Positions 44,121-56,543 of a stretch of 64,000 nt of DNA are shown in pieces (within the stretch, counting starts at the first letter, position 1; every line of letters starts with the position of its first letter). The notes under the pieces are model-generated. The model was not told the DNA's origin, did no database searches, and worked only from the letters and a program-made list of their open reading frames with translations. Made by a program: the position numbers and the translations under genes. Origin of the DNA: Haliotis asinina (lineage: Eukaryota > Mollusca > Gastropoda > Lepetellida > Haliotidae); the NCBI RefSeq assembly GCF_037392515.1, contig NC_090291.1, positions 39,021,001-39,085,000 on the forward strand. The letters run 5' to 3'.

Positions 44121-46697
44121 TTACATTTCCTGACGGATTCTTCCATCTGGCCCATCCTTTGTAAATCTAACAGAAAGGTTCTTAGAGGATCGGAATGGCT
44201 TTATTCTAGCGTCCTGTTCACTCTTGGAGTCTTTCACAATGGATCTAACACCAGAAGTGACCTTCAACTTGGTATTATTTTTGTCCATGACCTTGGCCTT
44301 CACCACATTGTCACCGGAAGCACAGGAGTCTGTCTTGACATGTGAGATATTGCTTTGAACCTTGTCTTTAGATTTTCCTGTGTAAGGTCTTCGAGTCTTC
44401 CTTGGCTGAACTGGAGGACTGACGATGGAAGAACCGGTCTGCTTATTGCCAAGAGCGTGACAGGTCAGAGAGGCAGTCTGCCGCTGGAGAGCTGCCAGCT
44501 CTTCCTCCAACTTCTTCCTCTGCTCCACCTCTGCCTGCTTCTCCTTCTCCCAGTCGCCTGTCAGTTTCTCCAGCGTCTGTCTCAGTTCCCGAACCTCGGC
44601 CTGCTCCATTGTGCAACTGAGACGATAGTTGTAATACTCCAGCCTAAAGTCCTGTCTCTCCGACTCTGCCTTCAGCCTTAAGACGTTTTCCTCCCGGAGT
44701 TGTCGGGCCTGTCGTTCGTTCTCCTCTCTCAACTTCTGGTTTTCATTGAACAGGTGATCCAGAAGACTGAAAAAGGATGTGCTGATAGTTTGAATGTAAG
44801 TGTGCTTAAATTGTTATCGTTTCACAAATCTCTATTTATTCGTAACTGTAAGCCCATGCACATCTTTCAACGACATATCAGTAACAGAGAATAACGTGTC
44901 AGTTTTAGATTAATTTTCAGTATTCATTTTCTGTGACACAACAGAAGTTTGAATCGAAACTGTGCCTACCTTTCCTCCAAATCCCCGACTTGAGATTTCA
45001 GGTCCATATATTGAGCTGCCAGAACAAAAACAAATATTACTTCAAACACAAAACGCTATTCAACTGAATAGGTAAGCAAAAGCACCTACTTCGAATGCTA
45101 TAAAAGAAACGAAGAAAACAGTCGGAAAATATATCATCCTGTTCCATAATTTACATTAGCACTTCATGGGGTTACATTGGCATTTAATTAATTAACATGG
45201 CATAGTGAAAATAGATCGTGGTAACCAAACTGGTAACAAAAATAAAAACATATATTCAAACGCAAGAATGAGGTTTTGGAATGAGGTAATGTGGTAGCCT
45301 GCGACCTCGTTGTATCGCGGTACTTAGCATATCCGTAATCGTCAAAAGAATTTGGTACTTATGTGGCCTTTTTCATCATGAAATCCGATTACCATGACAT
45401 TTAATCAGCACATCTGTGTAGAAAATATTATTTTAACTTTGATAGTGTTTCAGCGAGAGCCATTAGACGAACGAAGCCGGTTAACGTTTACCAAAGGAAA
45501 TGACTCCATCGTGTGCAAATTCGCTTTCATTGATCAGGGATCATATTACATTTTCTTTCCTTATTTGTATTACAAATTTTGCCATCCACCGGTTGATTCA
45601 TATAGCTCTTAATGTCACTTCCGTTACCTTATATGGCATCAATAAGATGCAGGCGACCTAGTTCAGATCAAGTGGGAAGTGTCATAAACGACACGTAAAT
45701 ATTATTGCAATTATTTCATGGATGGGGTTGAAACAGATTCCAAAAGATTCCAGAATTTTATGTTAACATTTCTCCTGGATAATACTTATAAAGATTTGAT
45801 ACATCGTGCTTGTTTTCCAAAACGTGAACAAGCGACTGACGTCTGACTGCCGATTTACATATGCAAATGATCTCTACGAGGCGTGTCTCGATCGGAAAAC
45901 CGGAAATACCGTTTGCCGCGATACCATGAATGCCGCGATACAACGAGGTCCGAGTATATACAATTTTCTTTGATTCTGTGCAGCATTACAAGATGAATAT
46001 TTCCTACCTAGTAAATCCAGGTGCAGTTTTGGCATTGTTGAACTTGGAGGGTTAGATTTACACTCGTTCGTCTCGAGGATTGGGGAGAGTAGTTTCTTAC
46101 TCTTAAGTCGTATTTCTTGATACATCTTCATCTGTGGGCTGAAATATAAATATATTAGATTTGGAATTGGAATTGAAATATTTGCAGTGCGGACTGAGAT
46201 TTACTCCACGCAGAACTAAGTTGAAGATGAAATGGTAAGTGGGAACATTATCAGAATTCGCAGATAACGAAATGTTCACGTTTCAGCTCTTTTTTCAGGG
46301 TGAGTGAGTTGAGTTTTATGCCGCACTCAGCAAAATTCCAGCTATATAGCGGCGGTCTGTAAATAATCGAGTCTGGACCAGACAATCCAGTGATTAACAA
46401 CATGAACATCGATCTGCGCAATTGTGAAACCGATGGAATGAATCAACCAATAAGCGAGCCTGACCCCCGATCCCGTCAGTCGCCTCTTACGACAAGTTTG
46501 TTTTTTTTTTTCAGAAAAAATAAATGAACTGGAACAGTTAAAGTGTAAGTTCTTACCTGATACAGACATGAAGTGTTGACTTGAACAAACAGACACAGAC
46601 CAGCAACAAAAGTGAAGCTTTGCAAGAGCAACAAATGTACGTCTGAATAACACCAAGTTTTGTAGGTGACTAACTCGGAACCATTAAACGTTGTCAT
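44121..46697 (-). CDS. Small coiled-coil protein gene, unknown function
   Basis: Exons in transcript order: 46697-46556 (tentative), 46131-46008, 45015-44970, 44766-44121; donors and acceptors are canonical and phases agree, stop TAA at 44121-44123. With the ATG at 46697 the product is ~318 residues. With the ATG at 46131 (first bases of exon 2) it is 271. The core is a charged coiled coil: LEESLLDHLFNENQKLREEN, then heptad-rich QLREENVLRLKAESERQ and VRELRQTLEKLTGDWEKEK. A basic, Lys/Ser-rich tail follows. The tentative first exon would add a hydrophobic stretch VHLLLLQSFTFVAGLCLFV, a possible membrane anchor, but this exon may equally be untranslated. I do not recognise the family. ATTAAA (44034-44039 on the minus strand) lies 82 bases past the stop. 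An inverted partial copy lies at 49800-50790. Confidence 0.72.
45303..45950. mobile_element. ~650-bp non-autonomous element with 18-bp perfect TIRs
   Basis: GACCTCGTTGTATCGCGG at 45303-45320 is exactly inverted at 45933-45950. It lies between exons 2 and 3 of the coiled-coil gene; no transposase frame and no obvious target duplication. Confidence 0.6.
46300..46498 (-). mobile_element. SINE-like family B
   Basis: First intron of the coiled-coil gene; TGAGTTTTATGCCGCACTC tail, AATAATCGAGTCTGGACC, CCCGTCAGTCGCCTCTTACG head. Confidence 0.75.
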
Positions 46698-46705
46698 GGA
46701 ACCAT

Positions 46706-46720
46706 TCTATGACGTCATAT
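46706..46720. promoter_or_regulatory. Palindromic TGACGTCA (CRE-like) site at the coiled-coil gene 5' end
   Basis: TGACGTCA lies at 46710-46717, about 13 bases upstream of the 46697 ATG. The same octamer with ~15 identical flanking bases is kept in the inverted paralog (49917-49924), and another copy is at 47201-47208. It fits a CREB/ATF site. In the paralog, however, the same bases fall in an open frame (D-V-I-E-W), so the conservation could be coding. Confidence 0.35.
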
Positions 46721-49392
46721 CCAATGTTTCTGTCTATGACGCCACTGCCATTATTACCGTCACATGAGCCTCGTCTCTACACATTACACAACACAATCTT
46801 ATGTGTTGAAGACTCTCGTAGGACTGGTAACCTGTTTGATATATTTCTGGTGGACTACTGTCAAAGGTCTCTTTTATTCCATGATTACGAAGTCTTAATT
46901 TTAGGGGTTTACGATTGTATACTGGTCAGTGCTGCACTGTCTCTGTGATGATGTCTCTGTTTCGTATACATTGTATGTAAAATGTTAAAGAACCACTAAA
47001 CTCAATTTTTCGGTACTCTTTTACCACTGCATATGAAAGACTTTTGGTTAGTCATAAACGAAACACCTTTTTTTTAAAAAACAAACTTGTGGTTAATTAA
47101 TACCAAGCACTTAAAAGTTGCTAAAAAGCCATCTGCTTCTCTCTCGCCCGCAAACGAAACCGTAGACAGGTTACGTAACTCTGTCGCCAGAGCCCTACAG
47201 TGACGTCATAAAAGGAACGATTTTCTGTTAAATTTATAGAAAATGTGTAGGAAGCTCGTCATTTGTTCCTTGGGTTCGGGTGATGGTGTCACTAATCACA
47301 GATTTCCACCAGACTCCGTAGTTTGTGCTTAAACTGGTTGTTAGGGTGTGCGAAGTGAGCTTTATGGAAGCCTGTGGTATATACTAAATCGAATGGTTCG
47401 CCCCCTACCACGCTTCCAGGATAGAAAATGGAGTTCAAGTTTCATCGAGTTTATAAAATCAAGACTGCTTACTACACATTTTTGCATGGATATATCGCTT
47501 CCTTCCTCGGAAACAGGTTGTGGTCGAAGTGACAATACTATCGTAAGTAATATTGACCCCTTATATTGACCGATTCCAAGACTGAAATTGTATCCATTGT
47601 TATAAGCAATGTCATGTAAAATCCTAATGTCCATCAATAAAATACATATTTTACTACCAGTAGAAAGTAATTTTGATTTTGTAAGTCGGTGAAAACAAAC
47701 ATAAACAGCATTCATCCCAAAACAGGGCGCTGCCATTTTTGAAAATCGTGAAGTCAAATCTATTTGAATTAACGAGATAATGTGTTTGTTCTCATCAAGT
47801 TAGAAAATCAAAACTACATAAATATGTATTTGAATCATTACCAAAAGGCGTTTGTATGACACAACCTGTAACATAACCTAAGCAAGGTCGGGGTCGAAGT
47901 GAAAATACTGCGCGATAAATTTCTTCACTTGTTAAATTTACTTGGTTTGTAACGTTCACTCACCAGTATGTTGACACTTGTCAATATACGTCTTTACACT
48001 TGGTCTCATAATCCTTATTACTTTATAATCATACTTGCATGCATTTTGAAACTTAATAAAAAGAAGCGATCTGCGAATGTAATATGTAGACATTTCATAG
48101 TTTTCCTATATGAATCATAATTCGCACGCACGCCCTAGTGTATGTCGTCTGCATCATTACACTTAACGACGAAAGCAATGATTCTGTTGAAAGCTACGAC
48201 AACTTATTAAAAACAATAATGCAAATATTAAAATTAAAGTTATAGGAGCAATGTCAGGCTATTACCTTCTTCGAGGAATGCATCCATCAATATCCACAAA
48301 AACAAGTGATATATAATTCATCTGCAGATTTCCCAAGTGATGTGTCTTTTAACAGTCTAATATACGAAAACGTGATGTATCGTTTCAGGTTTTTCACATT
48401 GCTGTATAGTTTCATTGGTTACCCAAGATAGCACACTTGGCAACTAATTGCATAATGTGCGTCATTCTTTTTAAAAAGGTATTTAGTTAGCCAATAATGA
48501 GCAATCAATCAATGTATTGGCGGTTAATCCTTTGAAAGAAGGGTGTTGTTTTACACAGACACAGACACGACAGAGTGTATTCAGTATAGATTAGTAAATG
48601 TACATACATAAACACTACCTTTTGACAAATCCCCCATTTAAATCCCCATAAAACAAATTAATCAATCAGCGTGTTATCGGTTAATCCTTTGATCGATCCA
48701 GACAAAAGAAATGCCAAATGGGGGCCTTTGTCGGGTAATCTAATTGGCGTTACCACTAATTATTCCTGTTATAAATTCATTAACTGAGCATCAAGTGAAT
48801 AATGACAAATAACGTGTAGGTTTATAACACCTAACACGGATTACAACCTAGCGACACCAAGTGGTTTTGACAGAATCGTCTATGAAAACAAGGGTTGTAA
48901 CTCGAAAACTAGGCAAAGCAGGAGACAAAACTAAATGATAGTAGATTGTGAGCACATATAGCTTTCATTTTTCTCAACAGCTTTCGCGATTTCAGGTTTG
49001 TACAAACCTGTAAACGAAATAGTTTAACCCCTGAAATGTAGATGAATACTGCACAGACCCTCATTTGTACACCCACTATCACGTCACGGAGACGCGCCGC
49101 TCTGATTGGTTGAAATTTCGTTTGCGGTTGGGAATTGTGCACTGTTGACAAAAAGGTCGATCTGAGGTAATTAAAGATCGAAATGAGCAGTTTTATTGAT
49201 AGGTTTTCATTTATAATGATGTCAGCAACTGATTTTGCATTTGTACCCTATTAGATTATATGTGACCTTTAAAACGTTATTTCAGCACGTAGAGTAACAA
49301 CATCACATAACATTTAACTTTCGATGAGCATAACATGTGTTTCCACTGCTTCCAGCCGCTATCAAGGAGTAGTAGTGCCGGTATTCATTCGT

Positions 49393-49530
49393 TATTGGTT
49401 GATGCCTGCCAGTGTGTTCCTATCCCACGGACTGGTGCTCATGACGTGAATCATTGGGTTGTTTGGTCCAGACTGAAACATGTATAGACTGTCATATAGG
49501 ATGGAATATTGCTGAGTGAGGGTTAAACAG
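49393..49530 (+). mobile_element. SINE-like family B, diverged
   Basis: TTGGTTGATGCCTGCCAGTG, TGGGTTGTTTGGTCCAGAC, GGAATATTGCTGAGTG. Confidence 0.6.
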
Positions 49531-49805
49531 CTGACAAGAACATGATGATTAGTGTGTAGCAGCTACACGGCTAAAAAAATCACTTTGGCACTTTAACAAA
49601 CCAGCAACGTGAATGTCAGTCTTCATTGATCAAACCCGGTTCTGTCTGTTCTGACTAAAAGATACCGTGCTGTGAAAAAAGTGTTATTATTAATGTCCTC
49701 TTTTCATAGCAAGAATTAGCATTTTTGAAGCAACGATCGGAAACACTTATCAAGACAATTCCAGGCTTGCATTCTAATGATGTAATCTCTTATTGAACGC
49801 CCTCA

Positions 49806-50790
49806 GTGTCGAATTGGTCAAGTAAAGTGGAATATGAAAGTTCCATACGGATAGTCATCGCAGTGCGAGCCATCTTCAACAAAATCAGTGACATCATAGA
49901 GAGGAACAATGTAAATGACGTCATAGAATGGTTACATGACAACGTTCCAAGTCAGTCGACTACAGAGCTTGTTGGTGTGCAGATGTGCCCCTGATGCTCT
50001 TCCAGTCTGTTTGCTCAGACCAATACTTCATCTCTGAATTAGGTAAGCAGTACTAGTTTTGTTTTACAGAGCGAAATGATTTCTGTCACTTTCCCAATAA
50101 TGCTCCGCTCTCAGAACATGTATAATTCATCAAGGTATATTTTTCAGAAGCTGTGGAAATGTAGACTTCCCACATATTCTACACTTGCATGGTCTTTCTT
50201 GGTTATATTTGCTTCAGAATCTGTACTAGAGGCTACCGATTTATCTGTCCAAAAACTAGTTGTGTGTGGAGAAAATTACAGGCAATAATACATTTATTAA
50301 AATTCTTATATTTATCACATCCATCATCTTATATCACATCCATCATTGTCCTGCAGATGAAGATGAATCCACAAGAAAAGCTGAAGAGTAGGAAACTACT
50401 CTCCCTAATACACGAGGCGAGTTAGTGTCAGTCTATCTCTCCATGTCCACGAACGCATGAACTGAGTCACTATTTACTTGGTAGGAACATCTTCTCTTTC
50501 ATGCACGCTAAATAGATTCCAAAATTTCAGCCAAACAATTTTATCGGTTTGTTTGAAGAAAGTTAAGTTTTGAAGTAATTAGTTTCAAACGAGGTCCAGT
50601 GAATGCCTCGATTTGACTAACACCCAAATTTTCTGATGAATCATGCATTTTTAGGAAAGTGTCAGCCTACCTCAATCGTGGATTATTAGGTTTAGGTGCT
50701 TGTATAATATATGTTGCTCTGTGCTATTTCCAGTCCAATACATGGACCTGAAAACTCAAGTCGGAGGGAACAAACCGTAAGGAACAAACT
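49806..50790 (+). pseudogene. Decayed, inverted partial paralog of the coiled-coil gene
   Basis: Three segments match the 44121-46697 gene in order and orientation of transcription. Around 49890-50045 the segment shares GACGTCATAGAATGG..CATGACAACGTT with 46685-46718 (reverse) and ends in CTGTTTG.TCA....ACTTCAT.TCTG, followed by GTAAG. At 50356-50425, CAG|ATGAAGATGAAT and AGTAGGAAACTACTCTCCC match exon 2 but the frame stops early (M-K-M-N-P-Q-E-K-L-K-S-R-K-L-L-S... then TAG). At 50737-50785, CAATACATGGACCTGAAAACT matches exon 3. No copy of the long coiled-coil exon follows, so it is a broken gene copy. The first segment is open for 62 codons (49806-49991). Confidence 0.7.
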
Positions 50791-50799
50791 TTATAAGTA

Positions 50800-52579
50800 T
50801 TTGGTTCTTTAATTGTAGATTGTTATAGTTGTGTAAAATAGTGATTATAGGTTAAGCTGCTGTCTTCTGTTATTGTTTACAAGGTGTAACGGCGCGCACT
50901 GAACTGTTGTGACTGAGCCTCGTAATAGTGATTGGCTGATATTGACATCATCACATTGACCGAGGGACTTAATTTCATATGCCTCAGCATACCATTGTCG
51001 CTACCTTTCAGGACTGGTATGAAATATTCGGATTGTAAAATCAATGAAAGTTATAATGTAACGTGAAGGTTCAGCCTTGTTTGGAGACTTAAATCCTATC
51101 CAAACAACATTCCAGTTGTCGGCAAATCGATGTCGTTCAGGCCATGTCAAAGTTCAGACGTGCGATCTGTAACGCAAGCAAACTTAACATATTTATGTTT
51201 TCTTGTTGAATAATACATTAATCTCAACGACTGTCAGGGTTGTTGTCAAAAAGGTCGAATGACAAAAGCTCAAACGCTAAGAGTCAAATTGCCCGAAATG
51301 AAAAGTCAAAAAGGTCCGAAAATTAAACATTTAACAAATTACACAGTACAATTATGAACAAATGGACTTTAGAACATAAGGAACGTGTTAACTGTAACTA
51401 ATCTGTCAATAAATAATGTAAAATCTTTCTAATTATTTTTCTGTTCGGGCTATATGATTAGGAATAAGGCCCTTTTGACTGTTTGTCATGACCCATTTTG
51501 ACTCTCACATCGGCCCATTTAACTTTTTCCATCGGTCCTTTTGTCCTTCGGTCCATTTGACTAGTTCCATCTGCTGAGGGCGACGTATAACGAAACTCAT
51601 TCAGTTATTCACTTATTGGATACTACATGCACCGTTGTCCCCTTTACACAATCTTGTCCTCGCGCTGATCGTGGTCGTAACTCCCATACGTTAACACTAA
51701 GCGTTAAGTGGCACTGGCTACCTTGAAAGAAGCGTTCGTTCAATCCTCAGTATCGGCCAGCTAGCATACTTATCTCGCGTCTGTGGACGTCAGCTTGTCT
51801 ACGTTTGTGTGGTTTGAGCAAATGATGCACCTTTGTGACATGGTACATAAGTTGTGTCACTTATCTTCATTCATGCTGGTTAAGTTTGGTTTTTTTTGAA
51901 GAAATGATGTTATTTTCATACTTCATAGATCAGTATAAATCTATGCTGCGTCGTAACATATTGACATATTCGTGCAGTCATTGCGTGCCAACGTTTAAGG
52001 TGACGCGACATGTGGCATACAAGTGAACGTGGGAACACATCTATCACTTGACATGTCCGCCCTATCAAGAGTGACAGCCCAAGCAAGGGCTGGCTGTGTC
52101 GTCATGAGCAAAGATTGTAGAAAGCCACGCGACGGTCTCATGTGAGGATGGATCAGCAGCTGAAGTCTCAGGGTACTTCTCGCAGAGGAGCACTTGCTTG
52201 TTAAAATACAAGGCCCCAAATACAAAAGTGACTTGACGAATATTACCTTTAAAAGAAGCAATATGAAGTTCATTTCAACAAACAAATGTTCATGATTTGG
52301 CGGGAATCTGACCCCTACTAACGTGGACTTAGAAATCACATGGTTTGGAGAATGTCAAATACGACTAAAGTAGTACATTTGTTTACTTCCTACATTCATC
52401 GAAAACTTTGACGCTAAATTTGCTTCAATTTGCCGTCCAGACATGAATTCTCGGCTGACACGATCAGACAGAATCTCAACCGTCGTGCTTCCACCGCTCC
52501 ATATTTCCAAATGAGGCTGCAAGGTCACCATGACCTCACCAGTTATAAATAGATTGAATTTCCTCTCACGGCCAGGCAA
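50800..52579. other. Spacer upstream of tRNA-Thr
   Basis: Contains the foldback element at 51238-51578; otherwise nothing assignable was seen. Confidence 0.4.
51238..51578. mobile_element. Foldback element of GTCAAAAAGGTC-type repeats
   Basis: Left half repeats GTCAAAAAGGTC/GTCAAATTGCCC; right half carries the inverse CCTTTTGACTG, CCATTTTGACTC, GGTCCATTTGACTAG. ~340 bases, no coding capacity. Confidence 0.55.
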
Positions 52580-52651
52580 GCCTCGGTGGCCAAGTGGTAA
52601 GGCGTCGGTCTCGTAAACCGAAGATCCAGGGTTCGATCCCCTGTCGGGGCT
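52580..52651 (+). tRNA. tRNA-Thr, anticodon CGT
   Basis: A complete cloverleaf can be folded: acceptor GCCTCGG with TCGGGGC and discriminator T, D-arm GCC-AAGTGGTAA-GGC, anticodon stem TCGGT/ACCGA with loop CTCGTAA (anticodon CGT, reading ACG, threonine), T-arm CAGGG-TTCGATC-CCCTG. A box TGGCCAAGTGG and B box GGTTCGATCCC are intact; no intron. It stands alone, not in a SINE, so it looks like a working gene. G-U/U-G pairs occur at acceptor positions 4 and 7. Confidence 0.95.
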
Positions 52652-52652
52652 A

Positions 52653-52657
52653 TTTTT
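52653..52657 (+). terminator. Pol III terminator of tRNA-Thr
   Basis: A run of five T residues begins two bases after the tRNA discriminator base, the usual RNA polymerase III stop signal. Confidence 0.85.
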
Positions 52658-53800
52658 GTGAGAGGGTTTTTATTTTCACGCACAATCCATAGAATATGGA
52701 GTATTTTGACAAAATTGGAAATTCATGTTCTTCATAATGTTATTTGAGCTGAACAACAATATGCAAACAACATGAAACCCCTACATGTGAATTTGATTCA
52801 CCAGTCAAAAAAAAATCCCATTGATAATTTACCACAGAATGTGCTAAAGTATATTAAATGGAATTTAATAATTGAACTGTTTCAACACAATTAATCTATT
52901 CAAATAATTTTATAAACATTACTGCTGACTGAATTGTCAATTAACAAACAATTCTGTGTCTATTGTGTTTTCTGTCAAAAGGATTGTGGTGACTGAGCGT
53001 CTTTTCAATTGGGATGCGTTCAGTCCCCTCTTAAAAAAACTATCTAAATAAATTATTACCGATTGGTAAATCTTTCACAAAATATATTTAATACATTGGC
53101 ATTTATGTTTGACTAGTTGTGCTATCATTAACTCAGTTGCCACCAAAATTTATCATAGTTGCTTCATTGCATATATACTGAGACAAATACATCTATGGTA
53201 ATTGTGCATCCCCCATCCTTCTATTTTAAAATCCTTATCTGCTGCCAGTAGGAGTAGATTCTGGTAATGTTTCCATGTCTGGTTCAAGTTTTACCTGGAA
53301 TTCATCCTAAAACTTGAGCATGCTTGTAAATTTGGAAGAAAGTTTTGTAAGTTTGTAAAATGCCAACAAAATTACCAAGACTGTCAACTGGCTTCTTTTC
53401 TGAGCCATTTACATGACAAATACATTATATTCTCATTGTTCTCTGCAGTGAATATTGCTAAAACCAAACTGAAATTACTTTCTGCCACTCAGATATATTC
53501 TAGCTCAATACCAAATTAATGCCTGAACCAGCCAATCCAGTGACTGATATTATGAGCAATGATATGCCATGCAAGAACAAATATGTTGGTACACTGTAAC
53601 TATGACTGACTGCTAGATTCATTAAGTTATGTCTTGTGACAAGAAAAGACTGGAAGACACCAGCTGGAACCAAGAATTAAATTACTACCTGCCAGTGCCT
53701 GGTAGTCTATGTTGCATTATCGCCCATGGAGTATATGGCACAATTGTTTTGTATAGTTTGACTTATATCTGAAATGTTTGGAAATTAAAGGGTTTGTTTA

Positions 53801-54069
53801 AGGCCAGACCAATTTTCTTTCTTGTTTAACAGATTCGCCTGTTGAAATGTTTCAGGAATAACAAAAAACATAAAAATTAATTTCCCCACCAAACGAATAT
53901 ATTCCTAATGATTCTATTCCCCAAATATGTAAACTCACAAGAAATTCTTTTTAAGATTGTTTTTTTTTTGCCCCATGTAATATTTTTATTTGGTGCTATT
54001 TTCTATTTTTCCATCCTACCTTTAGGTTTTCTCAGGACAAAGAAACAAGAAATGAAATAGGTCTGGCCT
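53801..54069. mobile_element. MITE with AGGCCAGACCAATTT-type ends, copy 3
   Basis: AGGCCAGACCAATTTTCTTT at the left and AATGAAATAGGTCTGGCCT at the right, the clearest inverted ends of the three. The interior carries TTTTTTTGCCCCATGTAAT, the reverse of the GGGGCAAAAAA block in copies 1 and 2. Confidence 0.8.
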
Positions 54070-56159
54070 CAACCGGTGATTCAGATGATCCCAGTTTTTC
54101 ATTATAATCTGTTGACTGTCAAAAAGCAGCACACCTCAGTGAGGAATACAGCAATATTTCACAATGACTATGTATTCTTAGACGAAACATGGTATATGTC
54201 TTAATAGTGAAGATCATTAAATTCTAGCATTCATTCAGAGACTGGGAATTTCCACAAGGCCCTTGATAATTTTAAGGAATCAAGTTTTCCCCCCCCGAGC
54301 CCAAATGAAGTATTTGTCTGTGTTAAGAGCACAGCTCTGTGTACAAAATTGCAGATTTAGGATGTTTGTGTGAGGAAATGGGTTAGATGTGTTTGCCAAA
54401 ACATGGACTTGATGAATATGTTATACTAATGTAATGAAAATTCTGGGTTATTTCATGACATTATCACAAATTTTTTAACATGTCAAGCTGTCTAACCCTC
54501 TGTCAAAATGGAGTAACCTGTCCCTTCATATGTTTTCTGAATGCACATTTGGTACCCTATAAACCTCCTACCCAACAACACCAAGGGATATAAGATACAC
54601 ACAGAAGTCAAATGCACATCTGAAAATCGATAAATACAAAAATCTCATTAAGAAAATCATTTTATTCATCCTTCTATTCTTGAAAAATTACATCTCAACA
54701 AAATCAATCGTCATTCACTCATGTTTGTCAAAATATCATTCAAATGACTCAACTAAAAGTATCCAGCTGTATCTCAAAAAACAAAGATTGAATCAACCTT
54801 CATGAATATCCTGCACAAAACATGTTTCATTTCTTAAAACCACACGACCTGAAATACAATTAAGTTTTCACTTGATTAATCATAACTGCACACATAGAAA
54901 ACCTTACAATTTCCATGCCATTATTTTCATGTTTACAACTTATTCTCTGTTGACATGATGATACAATGCATTTTACAGCTTCTCATGATATCTTGATTAC
55001 AACCATAAAGATTCTCGATGTAGCTGCTTCACGGCTAATAAGTACTTTTGATCTCAAAAATAACAAAAGTTACAGGTCCACTCTTCATCTTGGTACAAGA
55101 TTCAAAATCAACAATGTTCTTAAATACCAGGGGTGAAATGGTATACCTTGGCATTAGAACTGCAGTATTTTGCCTTCAGTTCAGTACACCATAATGCAAT
55201 CAAATAATTTGGAATTTTCAGGGTTTTTTTGTATTGTCTTGACGTGTCAGTTTAGTTCAGTCAATAAAACAAAGATTGTTTTTTTTCATCATGTTAATAA
55301 ACAAAGTAAGACTTGGCTATTCTAATTTTTTTGCATTATGATGCTATCTCATATAGCAAAGCGAAAACCCTGTACTGCAGTATGTACCATACCATGGTAA
55401 GAACCTACCGCTTCACCCCTAAATATCTAAATATCTGTATTACATAAAAGTATCATGAATACATATTATAGATTTGTGCTGATTAGTGATTAGAGTCCAA
55501 TGCATGTAGCTCAATTCTGATATAGGAATATACAGAAAACAAATGTTATACTAATGACAAACAAAATATTTGAAAAATTATAACCATACAAAACAAAAAT
55601 CAACAATTAACAAATTTGATAATACACTCTGGTGTATCATCACCATCTTATGTTTCAATAGCAGTTTCTATTTCCAAATAAAATTCTGTTGGAAAACACC
55701 CAATCTGATAAATAGTGTTCCATCTACCATAAGCAATAGGTAAGCAAATATTACACTTCAAAGTGCAACAAAGTGAGCAAGAAACAATGTCTACTAAAAA
55801 GGATAATATGTTCAAAATGTTTTCCTCAGTATTTTAATCTAGTGTATGTCTAAACTGTTGAGCAAGTGTCATTTGACTTCTCTGCTTATTGAAACACTAA
55901 CTCCTATAATGGGTTAACACTTGCCCTTACGGCAAGGACAGTTCTCCAAATCAGTGCCATAACTCCCATTCACAATACTGACTTACATCAGCTGTAGTAC
56001 AAAGATTGTCTCGTGGACAAGACATGCTCAAGTGATCACTTATACAGGAAAGGTAAAAAGCATAAACATTGATATCAGGAGGTTTAAACTAAATAAGCAG
56101 CATATTTTTAATTGTTTGGCTTAGGAAAGAAGAATATTAATCAGGAAATACCTGGGTCT

Positions 56160-56268
56160 AGATGTCTGAAGTTCTCCTAGCGTTAAGACGGTCGTAAGTC
56201 AATGTTAATGTATGGTACGTACGACTATCATAGTGCTAGGAGAGCTTCGAAGATCTGGGCCCTGATCC
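56160..56268. mobile_element. ~110-bp hairpin MITE
   Basis: GAAGTTCTCCTAGCG..AAGACGGTCGTAAG pairs with CGTACGACTAT..GTGCTAGGAGAGCTTC. Likely the same broad family as 59245-59345. Confidence 0.6.
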
Positions 56269-56391
56269 ATGTGTGATAAACACTATGTAGAAAGGCATTT
56301 GTTAACAGCCCTTTGCATACTTTTGTGTAAGGTGAGGATGCTACAAATTACACTACTCAAAAGAACTTTAGTGATGCAAGTTAAATGAATT

Positions 56392-56543
56392 TAGTTTTAT
56401 GCCCGCTTTAATCAATATTCCAGCATTATCACATTGAAGAATGCCTGAAATGACTTTCACACATTGTGCCCCTTTGGGGAATCAAACATGGGTCTTCAGC
56501 ACAATAAGTGGACGTTTTAACCACGAGGATACCCCACTACCCT
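56392..56543 (-). mobile_element. SINE family A
   Basis: TTAGTTTTATGCCCGC tail, CACACATTGTGCCCC, GGAATCAAACATGGG, TTTTAACCACGAGG head. Confidence 0.7.

Larger units (their letters stand above)
46698..49800. other. Spacer between the head-to-head coiled-coil copies
   Basis: 3.1 kb with no supported exon. It holds a near-repeat of GTCGAAGTGA.AATACT (47525 and 47892), a repeated CGGTTAATCCTTTGA block (48516 and 48677), and a TGACGTCA at 47201. A candidate short exon ATGGATGCATTCCTCGAAGAAG then GTAAT on the minus strand near 48265-48285 does not match the phase of the next exon. Confidence 0.4.

Noticed and set aside
47240-47757. Possible THAP/transposase remnant and a 131-codon minus-strand frame
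   Set aside because: A C-x-K-L-V...NHRFPPD-like string occurs once, but the Cys/His pattern cannot be completed and the minus frame has no domain.
48265-48285. First exon ATGGATGCATTCCTCGAAGAAG for the coiled-coil gene
   Set aside because: Ends in phase 1, while exon 2 accepts only phase 0 without a stop.
48909-49151. 80-codon minus-strand open frame
   Set aside because: No similarity recognised and no supporting signals.
53485-53590. Family B SINE fragment
   Set aside because: Only scattered short matches (AGCCAATCCAGTGACTGATA); kept out of the feature list because the ends cannot be set.
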